A DNA stretch of 21,271 nucleotides from Treponema sp. UBA1233. GTDB lineage: Bacteria; Spirochaetota; Spirochaetia; Treponematales; Treponemataceae. Where the stretch lies: positions 110,179 through 131,449 of the forward strand of contig DBWR01000033.1 of NCBI GenBank assembly GCA_002309305.1, written 5' to 3'. Within the stretch, counting starts at the first letter, position 1, and each line of letters starts with the position of its first letter. This document shows, piece after piece, positions 14,630 through 21,271 of this stretch. The translations under genes were made by a program, and so were the position numbers. The notes below the pieces were generated by a model, which saw only the letters and a program-made list of their open reading frames with translations, did not search any database and was not told the origin of the DNA.

Positions 14630-14929
14630 ATGTGCAGGGCAACAATTTATGAGGCACGAAACAAATTCTCTTCTCTGGTAAAACTGGCGGAAAGCGGGGA
14701 ACCTGTTGAGCTTACCCGGCATGATAAGCCTGTGGCCGTCATAATCAACTGGGAAGAGTATGAGCAAAAATGCAAGAAGAAAAGCTTTTTTGATTTCCTT
14801 GAGAAAACTCGTGCTGAATATGCAGATGTTTTTGATGATCCCGATTTTGACGGAATTCCAATTCCTAAAGATGAAATTATGGATGAGGCCTATATCAAAA
14901 AAATCGATGAAATGTGGAGTGAAGAATGA
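14630..14929 (+). CDS. Phd/YefM-family antitoxin
   Basis: A 99-aa antitoxin. The N-terminal half carries the Phd/YefM DNA-binding fold: ATIYEARNKFSSLVKLAESG, then EPVELTRHDKPVAVIINWEEYEQ. The C-terminal half is acidic and likely disordered until bound (FDDPDFDGIPIPKDEIMDEA and onward), which is the part that wraps and neutralises the toxin. AAAGGAGG six bases upstream fixes the start. Its stop overlaps the toxin start by 4 bases (ATGA), so the two are translationally coupled. It is expected to bind DNA alone or with the toxin and repress this promoter, where direct repeats are seen. The pair behaves as a unit in the accessory island 14.5-15.5 kb. Confidence 0.9.
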   Translation: MCRATIYEARNKFSSLVKLAESGEPVELTRHDKPVAVIINWEEYEQKCKKKSFFDFLEKTRAEYADVFDDPDFDGIPIPKDEIMDEAYIKKIDEMWSEE

Positions 14930-15357
14930 AACCTGTTTATTTGCTTGATACAAACGTCATCTCAGAATTTTGCAAGCCAAGACCAAATCAAAACTTAATC
15001 AAAATGGTCATGGAACATGAGAGTCTCTGCGCCATATGTTCCACTGTCTGGCAGGAGTCGTTTTATGGATACAGTCGAATGCCTGAGGGAAGAAAAAAGA
15101 ATGCTATTTTTGCCAGTATACAGGATGTAAAGAAGAGCTACGAGATAATTCCTTATGATGATTTTGCAGCCCAGATATGCGGTGAACTCCAGGCCCGCTG
15201 CGAGGACGAGGGGCATCCATGTCCAAATTTTGACTCACAGATTGCAGCCACAGCCATAGCAAACGGCATGATCCTCATCACTCACAACACTTCCGACTTT
15301 GACACCCTCAGTTCCGTAAGCACCCTTAAGGTTGAGGACTGGTGGGGGGATTCTTAA
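14926..15357 (+). CDS. vapC: VapC-like PIN-domain toxin ribonuclease
   Basis: A 143-aa PIN-domain protein, predicted Mg2+-dependent endoribonuclease that blocks translation when freed from its antitoxin. Acidic residues of the active site are visible: D8 in LLDTNVISE, E44 in VWQES, D103 in NFDSQIAATA, and D124 (or N121) in THNTSDF. The motif order and length match VapC toxins, and all key residues are intact, so it is probably functional. Start overlaps the antitoxin stop by 4 bases. The partner is Phd/YefM-type rather than a classical AbrB-type VapB, a common mixed pairing. The target RNA cannot be predicted. The stop codon is the first base triplet of a heptad repeat tract. Confidence 0.9.
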   Translation: MKPVYLLDTNVISEFCKPRPNQNLIKMVMEHESLCAICSTVWQESFYGYSRMPEGRKKNAIFASIQDVKKSYEIIPYDDFAAQICGELQARCEDEGHPCPNFDSQIAATAIANGMILITHNTSDFDTLSSVSTLKVEDWWGDS

Positions 15358-15417
15358 TTCTTAATGCATAATGCATAATGCATAATGCATAATTCGTAAT
15401 TCGTAATTCGTAATTGA
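15355..15417. repeat. nine-unit heptad tandem repeat
   Basis: Beginning at the vapC stop codon the sequence is TAATTCT, then TAATGCA four times, TAATTCG three times and TAATTGA: 63 bp of exact 7-bp periodicity sharing TAAT. Two sub-blocks suggest successive slippage expansions. It ends directly at the stop codon of the HTH remnant. Confidence 0.85.
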
Positions 15418-15534
15418 TCATATTCCTGCAAGAATTGAGTTGAAACTGGCTTTAAGCTTTTCTTTTAACTGAGTCCTATCTTTTGAGGAATCCCTTATGA
15501 ACAGATCTGCTGGGTTTACTTTGAGAGCTTCTGC
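15418..15534 (-). pseudogene. C-terminal remnant of an XRE-type HTH regulator
   Basis: Minus-strand codons read AEALKVNPADLFIRDSSKDR and then TQLKEKLKASFNSILAGI before a TGA stop. The form xAxALxVxPxxLF followed by a short charged helix is the usual end of XRE/Cro-type helix-turn-helix proteins. The HTH itself is missing: going upstream the frame meets the TAG stop of the next gene at 15535. It appears to be the tail of a regulator whose front was lost when the neighbouring lipoprotein gene or the island junction was formed. Recognition rests on one short motif. Confidence 0.45.
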
Positions 15535-16602
15535 CTACATCTTCTCGCCGTAGTAGATGCCTGCCCATTCCCAGCGGCCGTGGATTTCCGGGTCTGCGGG
15601 GAAGTTTACCCTGCGGAAATAGAAGTACCATACGTTCAAATAGGAAGTCCATCCCCATGTTTTCAGGTAGGCCTCGTTTGGAGTGGAGGATTCGTCTATT
15701 GTAGAGGCGTAGTGGATTGTGTTTCCGATCATGTAGGAGTCCATGGTAAATTCATCCTGTGCATTGGCGGCTGTTTCGTCCTGCCTCCATGACATTGCAA
15801 AGAAGTTGACCTTGGATTTTAAGGTGTCCAGGGTATACGGGTCGTAGTCGTTTATGGCGACCTTTATGTCCCTTATCAGCCTGTCCAGACTTGAATATGT
15901 CCAGTCCTTGCTTGAGTTGTTGAAGTTTATGAGCTGGCGGGCCATCATGTATGCGTTTGGAATGTCGGTTATCTGTATTGTGGCGGCATCATCCTGATCC
16001 AAAAACAGCTGAAAGCATTTAAGTGCCTGTTTCCAGTCGCCTTCTTTCTCATATTCGAGTGCCATACGGATGTATAGTTCTGTCGTGCTTACTTCATTGG
16101 GGAAGCGTGCTATGAGCTGATTGAAGTATTTTATGCGTGTTGCCGGAGTGTCGCAGAGCTTTATGAGGTGCTTGAGGCAGCGGTAGTGTACGGAAGTTCC
16201 CTCAACGATGAGGTCTTCGTAATTGATGAGTATCCGCTCAAAATAATACTGTGCCATGGGGTCAGCATCGTTTTCCAGATAGGCGTGGGCAATCATCAAA
16301 AGCCAGTATGCGTTGTATTCGTCATCGGGATGGGCTTCAACCCAGTCGGTAAGAAAAACAATAAGGCTGGTGTAGTCCTTTACGGCAAGCATGTTCTTTG
16401 ACATCTGGTTTATGACACCGAACCTTGTCTGTGCGGGAAGGTCCTCGTTTTCCAGAATTTGCATGTACTGTGCCTGTTCATCCTGATATTCCTTGGTAAA
16501 AGCCCTTTCAAGTATTGGACCCGTACTCTGGGAACATGAAAAAAAGAGGAAAATGCATGCTGATGCAACAAATATTTTAAAACCATGTAACTTATATTTC
16601 AT
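15535..16602 (-). CDS. TPR-like lipoprotein
   Basis: About 355 aa. The start at 16602 gives a clean lipoprotein signal: MKYKLHGFKI, a hydrophobic run FVASACIFLFF and lipobox SC with Cys23; the open frame further upstream (to 16989) is antisense to the next gene and is rejected. The mature part is helical with repeat-like segments (YNAYWLLMIAHAYLENDADP, ELYIRMALEYEKEGDWKQAL with KCFQLFLDQ), consistent with TPR or Sel1-like repeats used for protein contacts at the envelope. The last 100 residues are Trp/Tyr-rich (MSWRQDE, WGWTSYLNVWYFYFRR, RWEWAGIYYG) and look like a separate beta domain. The promoter -10 lies 7 nt ahead of the ATG and no SD is visible. Function unknown. Confidence 0.75.
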   Translation of the reverse strand: MKYKLHGFKIFVASACIFLFFSCSQSTGPILERAFTKEYQDEQAQYMQILENEDLPAQTRFGVINQMSKNMLAVKDYTSLIVFLTDWVEAHPDDEYNAYWLLMIAHAYLENDADPMAQYYFERILINYEDLIVEGTSVHYRCLKHLIKLCDTPATRIKYFNQLIARFPNEVSTTELYIRMALEYEKEGDWKQALKCFQLFLDQDDAATIQITDIPNAYMMARQLINFNNSSKDWTYSSLDRLIRDIKVAINDYDPYTLDTLKSKVNFFAMSWRQDETAANAQDEFTMDSYMIGNTIHYASTIDESSTPNEAYLKTWGWTSYLNVWYFYFRRVNFPADPEIHGRWEWAGIYYGEKM

Positions 16603-16609
16603 ATTATTG

Positions 16610-16660
16610 ATTGTAACAAAGGAAATAGATATTGGCAAGATGTCAAAAGTATTATATTCT
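16610..16660. promoter_or_regulatory. overlapping divergent promoters
   Basis: Minus strand: TTGCCA (16633-16638), 17 bp, TACAAT (16610-16615), serving the lipoprotein at 16602. Plus strand: TTGGCA (16632-16637), 17 bp, TATTCT (16655-16660), serving the gene at 16697. The two -35 hexamers share five bases, so polymerase cannot sit at both at once. Confidence 0.55.
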
Positions 16661-16696
16661 ATAGAGAGGAATTCAAGGTAAGGAAGCAGTCCAAAA

Positions 16697-17308
16697 ATGA
16701 GTGATAATTCAACAGAAAACAAAAAACTTAAAAAACTCAGGGAAATATCGGGAAAAACCATAGCGCTGGTGCTGGGAATTGTACTGGTAATTGCGGGAAT
16801 CTTCCTTATGGCGACCCATTCCTTTGCCTCTGGCGAAACCATAACAACGAGGGTTATCGTCAACATCATTGTGGGTGCCTTGTTCCTGTTCCTTGGGCTT
16901 GGACCTTTCTCCAACTGGCTTCTGATTCTTCTGGGACTGTTTTTCCTGCAGATGGGACTTTTGTTCCTGCTCATCGACTTGCACGTCATTCCCTATACCA
17001 TCAGGCAGACTTGGCCGATTATGGTAATTGCGGCGGGCATATCCCTTGTTCCTGCAGGCCTCTATAAGCTCAGGCGCATGAAGAGCATTTATCTTTTTCC
17101 TGCAATCAGCCTTATTGCTCTGGGGGTTTTCTTTTCCCTCTTTTCATTCCACATACTCGAAGTTTCGCTTTCAACGTTCATTCATCAGTGGTGGCCGCTG
17201 TTTTTCGTGATTATCGGAGTCATCCTCGTAGTTTTGTATTTCATCCAGCAGATCAGGCGCAAGGATTTCCCTTACATGGATGATGATTCCCTTATGGAGG
17301 ATGAATAG
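16697..17308 (+). CDS. multi-pass membrane protein, LiaF/DUF5668-like
   Basis: A 203-aa inner-membrane protein with about six or seven hydrophobic helices: residues 19-40 (TIALVLGIVLVIAGIFLMAT), 50-70, 72-94, 98-118, 126-147 and 158-180. The repeated pattern of short helices with small loops and phrases such as WPIMVIAAGISLVPAG and WPLFFVIIGVILVVLY matches the transmembrane part of LiaF-like and DUF5668 proteins, often linked to envelope-stress sensing. The N terminus is charged (MSDNSTENKKLKKLREI) and the C terminus acidic. No LiaF C-terminal beta domain follows, so it is only the membrane portion. The ribosome site is weak (AGGA, 12 nt upstream). The TPR lipoprotein follows 2 bases after its stop, so they form an operon. 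Specific role unknown. Confidence 0.75.
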   Translation: MSDNSTENKKLKKLREISGKTIALVLGIVLVIAGIFLMATHSFASGETITTRVIVNIIVGALFLFLGLGPFSNWLLILLGLFFLQMGLLFLLIDLHVIPYTIRQTWPIMVIAAGISLVPAGLYKLRRMKSIYLFPAISLIALGVFFSLFSFHILEVSLSTFIHQWWPLFFVIIGVILVVLYFIQQIRRKDFPYMDDDSLMEDE

Positions 17309-17310
17309 AA

Positions 17311-19161
17311 TTGAAACTTTGGCGGCATGCATTTGTCATTGCGGCAGTAATTTCTTCTCTATGCATTTTCTCCTGTGCAAGTACACCAAAACCGAATGGC
17401 GGTAATTCTGGGGAACAGGAATCTTCCACAGGACGCAAATGGGGCAGTTCTGATTCTGATGATTCATCACATTCAGGAACAGCGCAGGACGGTCAGTCTG
17501 TGGCAGGCTCAATTGGAGGTTCCTCAAGTTCATCGGGTTCAGGGACCAGCCTGGGGGTGAGCATTTCATTTCCAAAGACAAAAGGATCATATTTTTATTC
17601 AATAGACCAAAAGGCTCTGGACTATGCGGAAAACGGATCACCTTCTTCGTTCAAGCTGGCGATTTCAGAACTCCACAAACCGGCCTCGGAAGAATACACT
17701 CAGGTAGAACAGGTTCTGCTTGAAATATGTGTCCGCGTCATGAAAACAGTATGGCCTTCAGAAATCATGAACTATGATTACAGCCGTGTTTCTTTTTCAA
17801 ATCCCTACACACCTGCCATTGATGCGGCGGAAAAGGGAATATTCGATTCCAGCACGGGAAACTCCGACTTTTATACACTTCTCTTGCCGACACTGCTTTT
17901 GGTAACAAGACCGACTAAGACCGACTATTATCCTGAATACGAAAAGGCCCTCTTAAAAGCCCTTGACCTAAAGCCCAAATCATGTCTTGCAAATTACCTT
18001 ATGGGACTCCTGCAAAACAATCGGGATGAGTATAAGTCCGCAATAACATATCTGAACAAGGCGCTTTCATCTGCTCCAAAGAACAGGGAAATACTTTATG
18101 CCCTGGCTTACGCATACCACGGAACCGGTGAATATCAAAAGGCTCTGGACATGGGAGAGGAACTGCTTGCTTCCGAGGCTCAGAACATCAGCTATCTTGA
18201 ACTCTGTACTCAGGCTTCCATTTCGCTTGGACTCTATGACAAGGCTGAATCATTTGTCCTAAGGGTGCTTCAGGTTGAACCAAACAATTCCAACTTTACG
18301 CTGGTCCGTGCTTCCATACTGATTGCAAAGGGAGACTACCTCAAGGCATCTTCCCTGCTTGATTCATATTCAAGGACTTCCCCAAATGACCGCTACTATC
18401 TGCTGTTAAGGGCGGAACTTCAGAGGACATGGAATAAAAACCTTTCACAGGCTTCTTCAACAATGGCAAAGGCACTTTCCCTTTATCCCACAGACAAAGA
18501 GACCCTGCTGCTTTCGGCAAAAATCGCATCCGAATCCAATTCTTCCATCGGGGGAAACACTGCGCTTAATCTTGTGACAAAGGTTCTTGAGCTTGATGAA
18601 GGCAACATCGAGGCAAAGGAAGTTTACGTAAGGGAGCTTAACAAGGCCCGCCGCTACAACGAAGCCTATACGATGAGTTCCGAACTGATTAAGCAGGAGG
18701 ATGTTCCTCTTTCCGTCTTGTACAACCATGTTGATGTGTGTCTTTCCCTGGGCAAGAACAATGAGGCGTGGAACATTGCCGAGGGACTTTATAAAAACGA
18801 CAGTACGCTGGAAGAAAACATCCAGGTTTACATAAAGGTTCTGGTAGGTACGGGGCGTTCAAGCCAGGCACTTTCATTGATTAATTCCCTTTTGCCGACG
18901 GCAAACACACAGATGAAAAGCTTTTTGTATTACCAGAAGAGTCTGACGGAAGGAACAAGTGATGCCGCATTGGAAGATTTGCGTTCAAGCCTGACTGCAA
19001 ACCCAAGGAACCAGGACACGTTATACCGCCTTTACCGAATCTACTATGGCAGAAAGGACTGGAGGCGCGCACAGTATTACCTCAAGCAGGTCATCGCATT
19101 AAATCCAAATGACTCCACATACCAGGCACAAAACGCAGAACTTGAAAACCTTCTTAGATAA
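17311..19161 (+). CDS. TPR-repeat lipoprotein
   Basis: A 616-aa envelope lipoprotein. It starts at TTG 17311, two bases after the preceding stop, with GGAGG at 17296-17300 inside the upstream gene; no usable ATG is near and the TTG frame gives a proper signal (MKLWRHAFVIAAVISSLCIF) and lipobox FSC with Cys22. A low-complexity Ser/Gly linker follows (about residues 28-85), then many TPR units from about residue 200 to the end, e.g. LANYLMGLLQNNRDEYKSAI, ILYALAYAYHGTGEYQKALD and a final DTLYRLYRIYYGRKDWRRAQ. TPR arrays mediate protein assembly, so a scaffold role at the outer or inner membrane is likely. It is convergent with purN, with 9 bp between stops and no obvious terminator. Confidence 0.85.
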   Translation: MKLWRHAFVIAAVISSLCIFSCASTPKPNGGNSGEQESSTGRKWGSSDSDDSSHSGTAQDGQSVAGSIGGSSSSSGSGTSLGVSISFPKTKGSYFYSIDQKALDYAENGSPSSFKLAISELHKPASEEYTQVEQVLLEICVRVMKTVWPSEIMNYDYSRVSFSNPYTPAIDAAEKGIFDSSTGNSDFYTLLLPTLLLVTRPTKTDYYPEYEKALLKALDLKPKSCLANYLMGLLQNNRDEYKSAITYLNKALSSAPKNREILYALAYAYHGTGEYQKALDMGEELLASEAQNISYLELCTQASISLGLYDKAESFVLRVLQVEPNNSNFTLVRASILIAKGDYLKASSLLDSYSRTSPNDRYYLLLRAELQRTWNKNLSQASSTMAKALSLYPTDKETLLLSAKIASESNSSIGGNTALNLVTKVLELDEGNIEAKEVYVRELNKARRYNEAYTMSSELIKQEDVPLSVLYNHVDVCLSLGKNNEAWNIAEGLYKNDSTLEENIQVYIKVLVGTGRSSQALSLINSLLPTANTQMKSFLYYQKSLTEGTSDAALEDLRSSLTANPRNQDTLYRLYRIYYGRKDWRRAQYYLKQVIALNPNDSTYQAQNAELENLLR

Positions 19162-19170
19162 GCAAAACTT

Positions 19171-19800
19171 CTATTGCAGACTCCTTACAAGCATGCAGGT
19201 TCCTTCTACAATCGCATCGTGTTCAACAGGGGCAATACGCTCATAAAGTGTGTCGGGAGTGTCTCCTTCAAGAACAGGAACTTTTTTCTGCACGAGAATC
19301 TTTCCCGTGTCACAGCCTGAATCCGCAATGTGGACCGTACATCCGCTTTCCTTTTCTCCTGCCGCAATGACAGCCTCATGAACCGCATGACCCCACATTC
19401 CCACGCCACCGAATTTTGGGAGCAGGGCAGGGTGAAGGTTTATGATGCGTCCTGAATACTCATCGATTATTTTTCCGCCAAGCACGGTAAGGAATCCGGC
19501 TTCTACAATGGCACAGATTTTATATTCACGGCAAAGCTCAAGTATTGCATCGGAAACTGCAATCCTCTTTGTGTCGCGGTCGGCAGTCTTTGCATTTTCC
19601 GCACCAAGCACGGAGTAGGGGCTTCTGATAAAGGATGGAATGTCTGCCAGTTTTGCCCTTTCAAGTGCGTATGCATTTTTTGTGTTTGAGATGACGATTG
19701 CAACGTGATATGGACAGTCTTCGTTTTCCTTTTCCCAGTCAATCAATGCCTGAAGGTTTGTTCCTCCTCCACTCACTAAAACCGCAATATCCTTTTTCAT
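19171..19800 (-). CDS. purN: phosphoribosylglycinamide formyltransferase
   Basis: A 209-aa GART enzyme that transfers the formyl group of 10-formyltetrahydrofolate to GAR in de novo purine synthesis, in the cytoplasm. The phosphate-binding SGGGTNLQAL lies at residues 10-19. The catalytic triad is visible as N121 and H123 (INLHPALLPKFGG) and D164 (ADSGCDTGKIL). Length fits the family. GGAG (19807-19810) stands 6 nt before the ATG. It follows the GH3 gene by 19 nt and is probably on the same transcript. No other pur gene is in the window, so the pathway genes are scattered in this organism. Confidence 0.95.
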   Translation of the reverse strand: MKKDIAVLVSGGGTNLQALIDWEKENEDCPYHVAIVISNTKNAYALERAKLADIPSFIRSPYSVLGAENAKTADRDTKRIAVSDAILELCREYKICAIVEAGFLTVLGGKIIDEYSGRIINLHPALLPKFGGVGMWGHAVHEAVIAAGEKESGCTVHIADSGCDTGKILVQKKVPVLEGDTPDTLYERIAPVEHDAIVEGTCMLVRSLQ

Positions 19801-19819
19801 AAAATTCTCCGTAAAAAAA

Positions 19820-21271
19820 TCAGTTTGACCTTGTAATTGAAAGCGGCACTATTCCAGTCGGGGTAAACTCTCCATGCAGTGCACCCCACAATGCCGCAAA
19901 TGAATATGGCGAATACGAATATCCGAACAAAATCGTGTCGGCCCATTCAAATCCGTCAAGCACATAAACAGGAGAAAGTATGGAAAACACAATTACGCGT
20001 TTGTTCAGGTACTGAAGCCTTCGTGCTATGTTTGCCGTGTGCCAGTCGTAAACCGTAACGATAATCGTGTCATATCTTCTTGCAACGTTTTCAATTCCCT
20101 CTGCATTCCAGTCGGAGTAGTTGCTCTGGTCGTCCGCAAGCTCGTAGCTGTAGTGGAAAGTGTCGGCGTTTGGAAATCGTTTTCTTCCCTCTTCATAAAG
20201 CGAAAGGAAGGGACCCGCAATGAGAACCCTGTCTTCATCCGTCGGTTTTAGCGGATATGCGCTTCCCTTTTTGTAAAGTGTAATTGAACGGCATGCCTGA
20301 TCCATAAAGAAGGCCTGTCCCTCTTTGTCAGGAATGCTTTCGTAGATTGTATCCGAATCAGGATAGAGTGGCGCTGCATTTCCACCCTTGAAGTAATTCA
20401 GCTTTGCAAGTATTACACGGTAGGCCGCATCCTTTATCCTTGCCCTGAATTCAGGAACTGTCTGCATCCGGTTGATGTTGTCCGTCCACAACGCGCTGTT
20501 GAGTCCCGCAGTGGAAGAACTGATGATGATGTCGTTTCCCGCTTCCAGAGCCAGTGTCACAGAACGTGAAAAGGAACCCGCAAAATTTGTTGCGCCGTTC
20601 ATCTGCATGTCGTCGGTGATGATGAGTCCCTCGTAACCAAGTTCTCCGCGCAGAACGTCCGTCAGCATGTAGTGTGAAAGTGATGCTGGTGTACCGTCGG
20701 TTTCAATTTGTGGAAAGGAAAGGTGGCCGCTCATGATTGCAGGAATTCCCGATTGAATCAGATATTTGAAAGGAACAAGCTCACGGTTAAGGAGGGTTTC
20801 CTTGGAAATGTTAATCTGTGGAAGCCGACCGTGACTGTCAAGGCTTGTGTCTCCGTGTCCTGGAAAATGCTTTGCTGTCGGAATTACACCTGCCGCCATG
20901 GAACCCTGTGCAAACGCTTCTCCAAGTATTCCGGCATTCTTTGGGTTGGAGCCGAATGAACGCGGACCGATGACGGTTGAGTCAAGATCCGTATACAAGT
21001 CGACCGTGGGAGCAAAATTCATGTTGATGCCAAGAGCCTTTATCTCACGGTTAAGGTAATAGCCCGAATAATATGCGTCGATAGGATATCCGGATGCTCC
21101 GATTGCCATGTTGCCCGGTGTTTCGGAAGTCTCTCCCTTTACGTGCCTGATCCATCCGCCTTCCTGGTCTGTTGCCACAAAAAGCGGAATCTGGAATCTG
21201 TTGTTCTGTGCACTTTTTTGCAGGGAATTGATGGACTTTGCAACCAGGTGAATGTCGTTTGTGTTCCAGCC
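19820..21271 (-). CDS. GH3 beta-N-acetylhexosaminidase, 5' end outside window
   Basis: Glycoside hydrolase family 3 enzyme of the NagZ type, which removes N-acetylglucosamine from muropeptides or chitooligosaccharides. The frame is open to the window edge, so the N terminus and signal peptide are not visible; 483 codons are present. In the TIM barrel (visible residues about 1-250) are ALGINMNFAPTVDL, the KHFPGHGDTSLDSH segment that carries the Asp-His acid/base pair of NagZ-type GH3 enzymes (K134-H135 onward), and ITDDMQM, where the second Asp is the expected nucleophile (visible residue 221). A C-terminal domain of about 200 residues follows, making it longer than E. coli NagZ and like two-domain spirochaete and Gram-positive members. 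An apparent start at 21178 is only an internal GTG (Val). It precedes purN by 19 nt. Confidence 0.9.
   Translation of the reverse strand, partial: GWNTNDIHLVAKSINSLQKSAQNNRFQIPLFVATDQEGGWIRHVKGETSETPGNMAIGASGYPIDAYYSGYYLNREIKALGINMNFAPTVDLYTDLDSTVIGPRSFGSNPKNAGILGEAFAQGSMAAGVIPTAKHFPGHGDTSLDSHGRLPQINISKETLLNRELVPFKYLIQSGIPAIMSGHLSFPQIETDGTPASLSHYMLTDVLRGELGYEGLIITDDMQMNGATNFAGSFSRSVTLALEAGNDIIISSSTAGLNSALWTDNINRMQTVPEFRARIKDAAYRVILAKLNYFKGGNAAPLYPDSDTIYESIPDKEGQAFFMDQACRSITLYKKGSAYPLKPTDEDRVLIAGPFLSLYEEGRKRFPNADTFHYSYELADDQSNYSDWNAEGIENVARRYDTIIVTVYDWHTANIARRLQYLNKRVIVFSILSPVYVLDGFEWADTILFGYSYSPYSFAALWGALHGEFTPTGIVPLSITRSN

Noticed and set aside
15361..15417. CRISPR-like array
   Set aside because: The units are contiguous 7-mers without spacers; this is a simple tandem repeat.
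16603..16989. A 129-codon N-terminal extension of the lipoprotein at 15535-16602
   Set aside because: It runs antisense through the promoter region and the start of the membrane protein gene, and would bury a clear lipoprotein signal peptide that starts at 16602.
21176..21178. Start codon of the GH3 gene
   Set aside because: The GTG encodes an internal Val; the frame is open to the window edge and the upstream codons fit the GH3 barrel.

Overview
The window looks like chromosome from a spirochaete of the genus Treponema, probably a host-associated, non-pallidum species. This is inferred from overall gene content: an AddA/AddB-type nuclease pair, many signal-peptide and lipoprotein precursors with treponeme-style lipoboxes, TPR lipoproteins, and remnants of Rpn-type and formylglycine-generating-enzyme-type genes. 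No 16S or other marker is present, so the genus is an inference. Coding density is high and both strands are used.

Layout. 1-43: 3' part of a tRNA-Pro(CGG). 55-8868 (minus): a three-gene operon with an exported outer-membrane-type barrel protein first, then an AddB-like nuclease and an AddA-like helicase-nuclease. The genes are joined by a 1-base gap and a 4-base ATGA overlap. 8942-9503: a gene graveyard holding the tail of an Rpn-family nuclease, a scrap of a formylglycine-generating-enzyme-like gene and a nested hairpin. 9524-10533 (minus): flavodoxin plus MarR-type regulator, with two palindromes in the promoter. 10712-11206 (plus): unknown membrane protein. 11207-11668: no long gene, but a 36-codon ORF for a hydrophobic, polybasic-tailed peptide with a perfect ribosome site. 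It is followed by hairpins and faced by a strong antisense promoter, the layout of a type I toxin-antitoxin locus. 11669-12151 (minus): small lipoprotein. 12271-14475 (minus): CstA-type transporter preceded by a conserved-looking unknown protein, driven by a near-consensus promoter inside a 17-bp tandem duplication. 14630-15357 (plus): Phd/YefM-VapC type II toxin-antitoxin pair with operator-like repeats, ending in a nine-unit heptad repeat that starts at the vapC stop codon. 15418-15534 (minus): tail of an HTH regulator. 15535-16602 (minus) and 16697-19161 (plus): divergent genes for a lipoprotein and for a membrane protein plus TPR lipoprotein, sharing one compact promoter region. 19171-21271 (minus): PurN and a GH3 beta-N-acetylhexosaminidase cut by the window edge.

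How it fits together. The housekeeping blocks (recombination nuclease, purine synthesis, cell-wall sugar turnover, carbon transport) are separated by accessory islands at about 8.9-9.5, 11.3-11.6 and 14.5-15.5 kb. The most notable candidate for something undescribed is the 11.3-11.6 kb small-peptide/antisense-RNA locus. Also noteworthy are several genes whose -10 boxes lie only about 7 nt before the start codon, which suggests leaderless transcripts.
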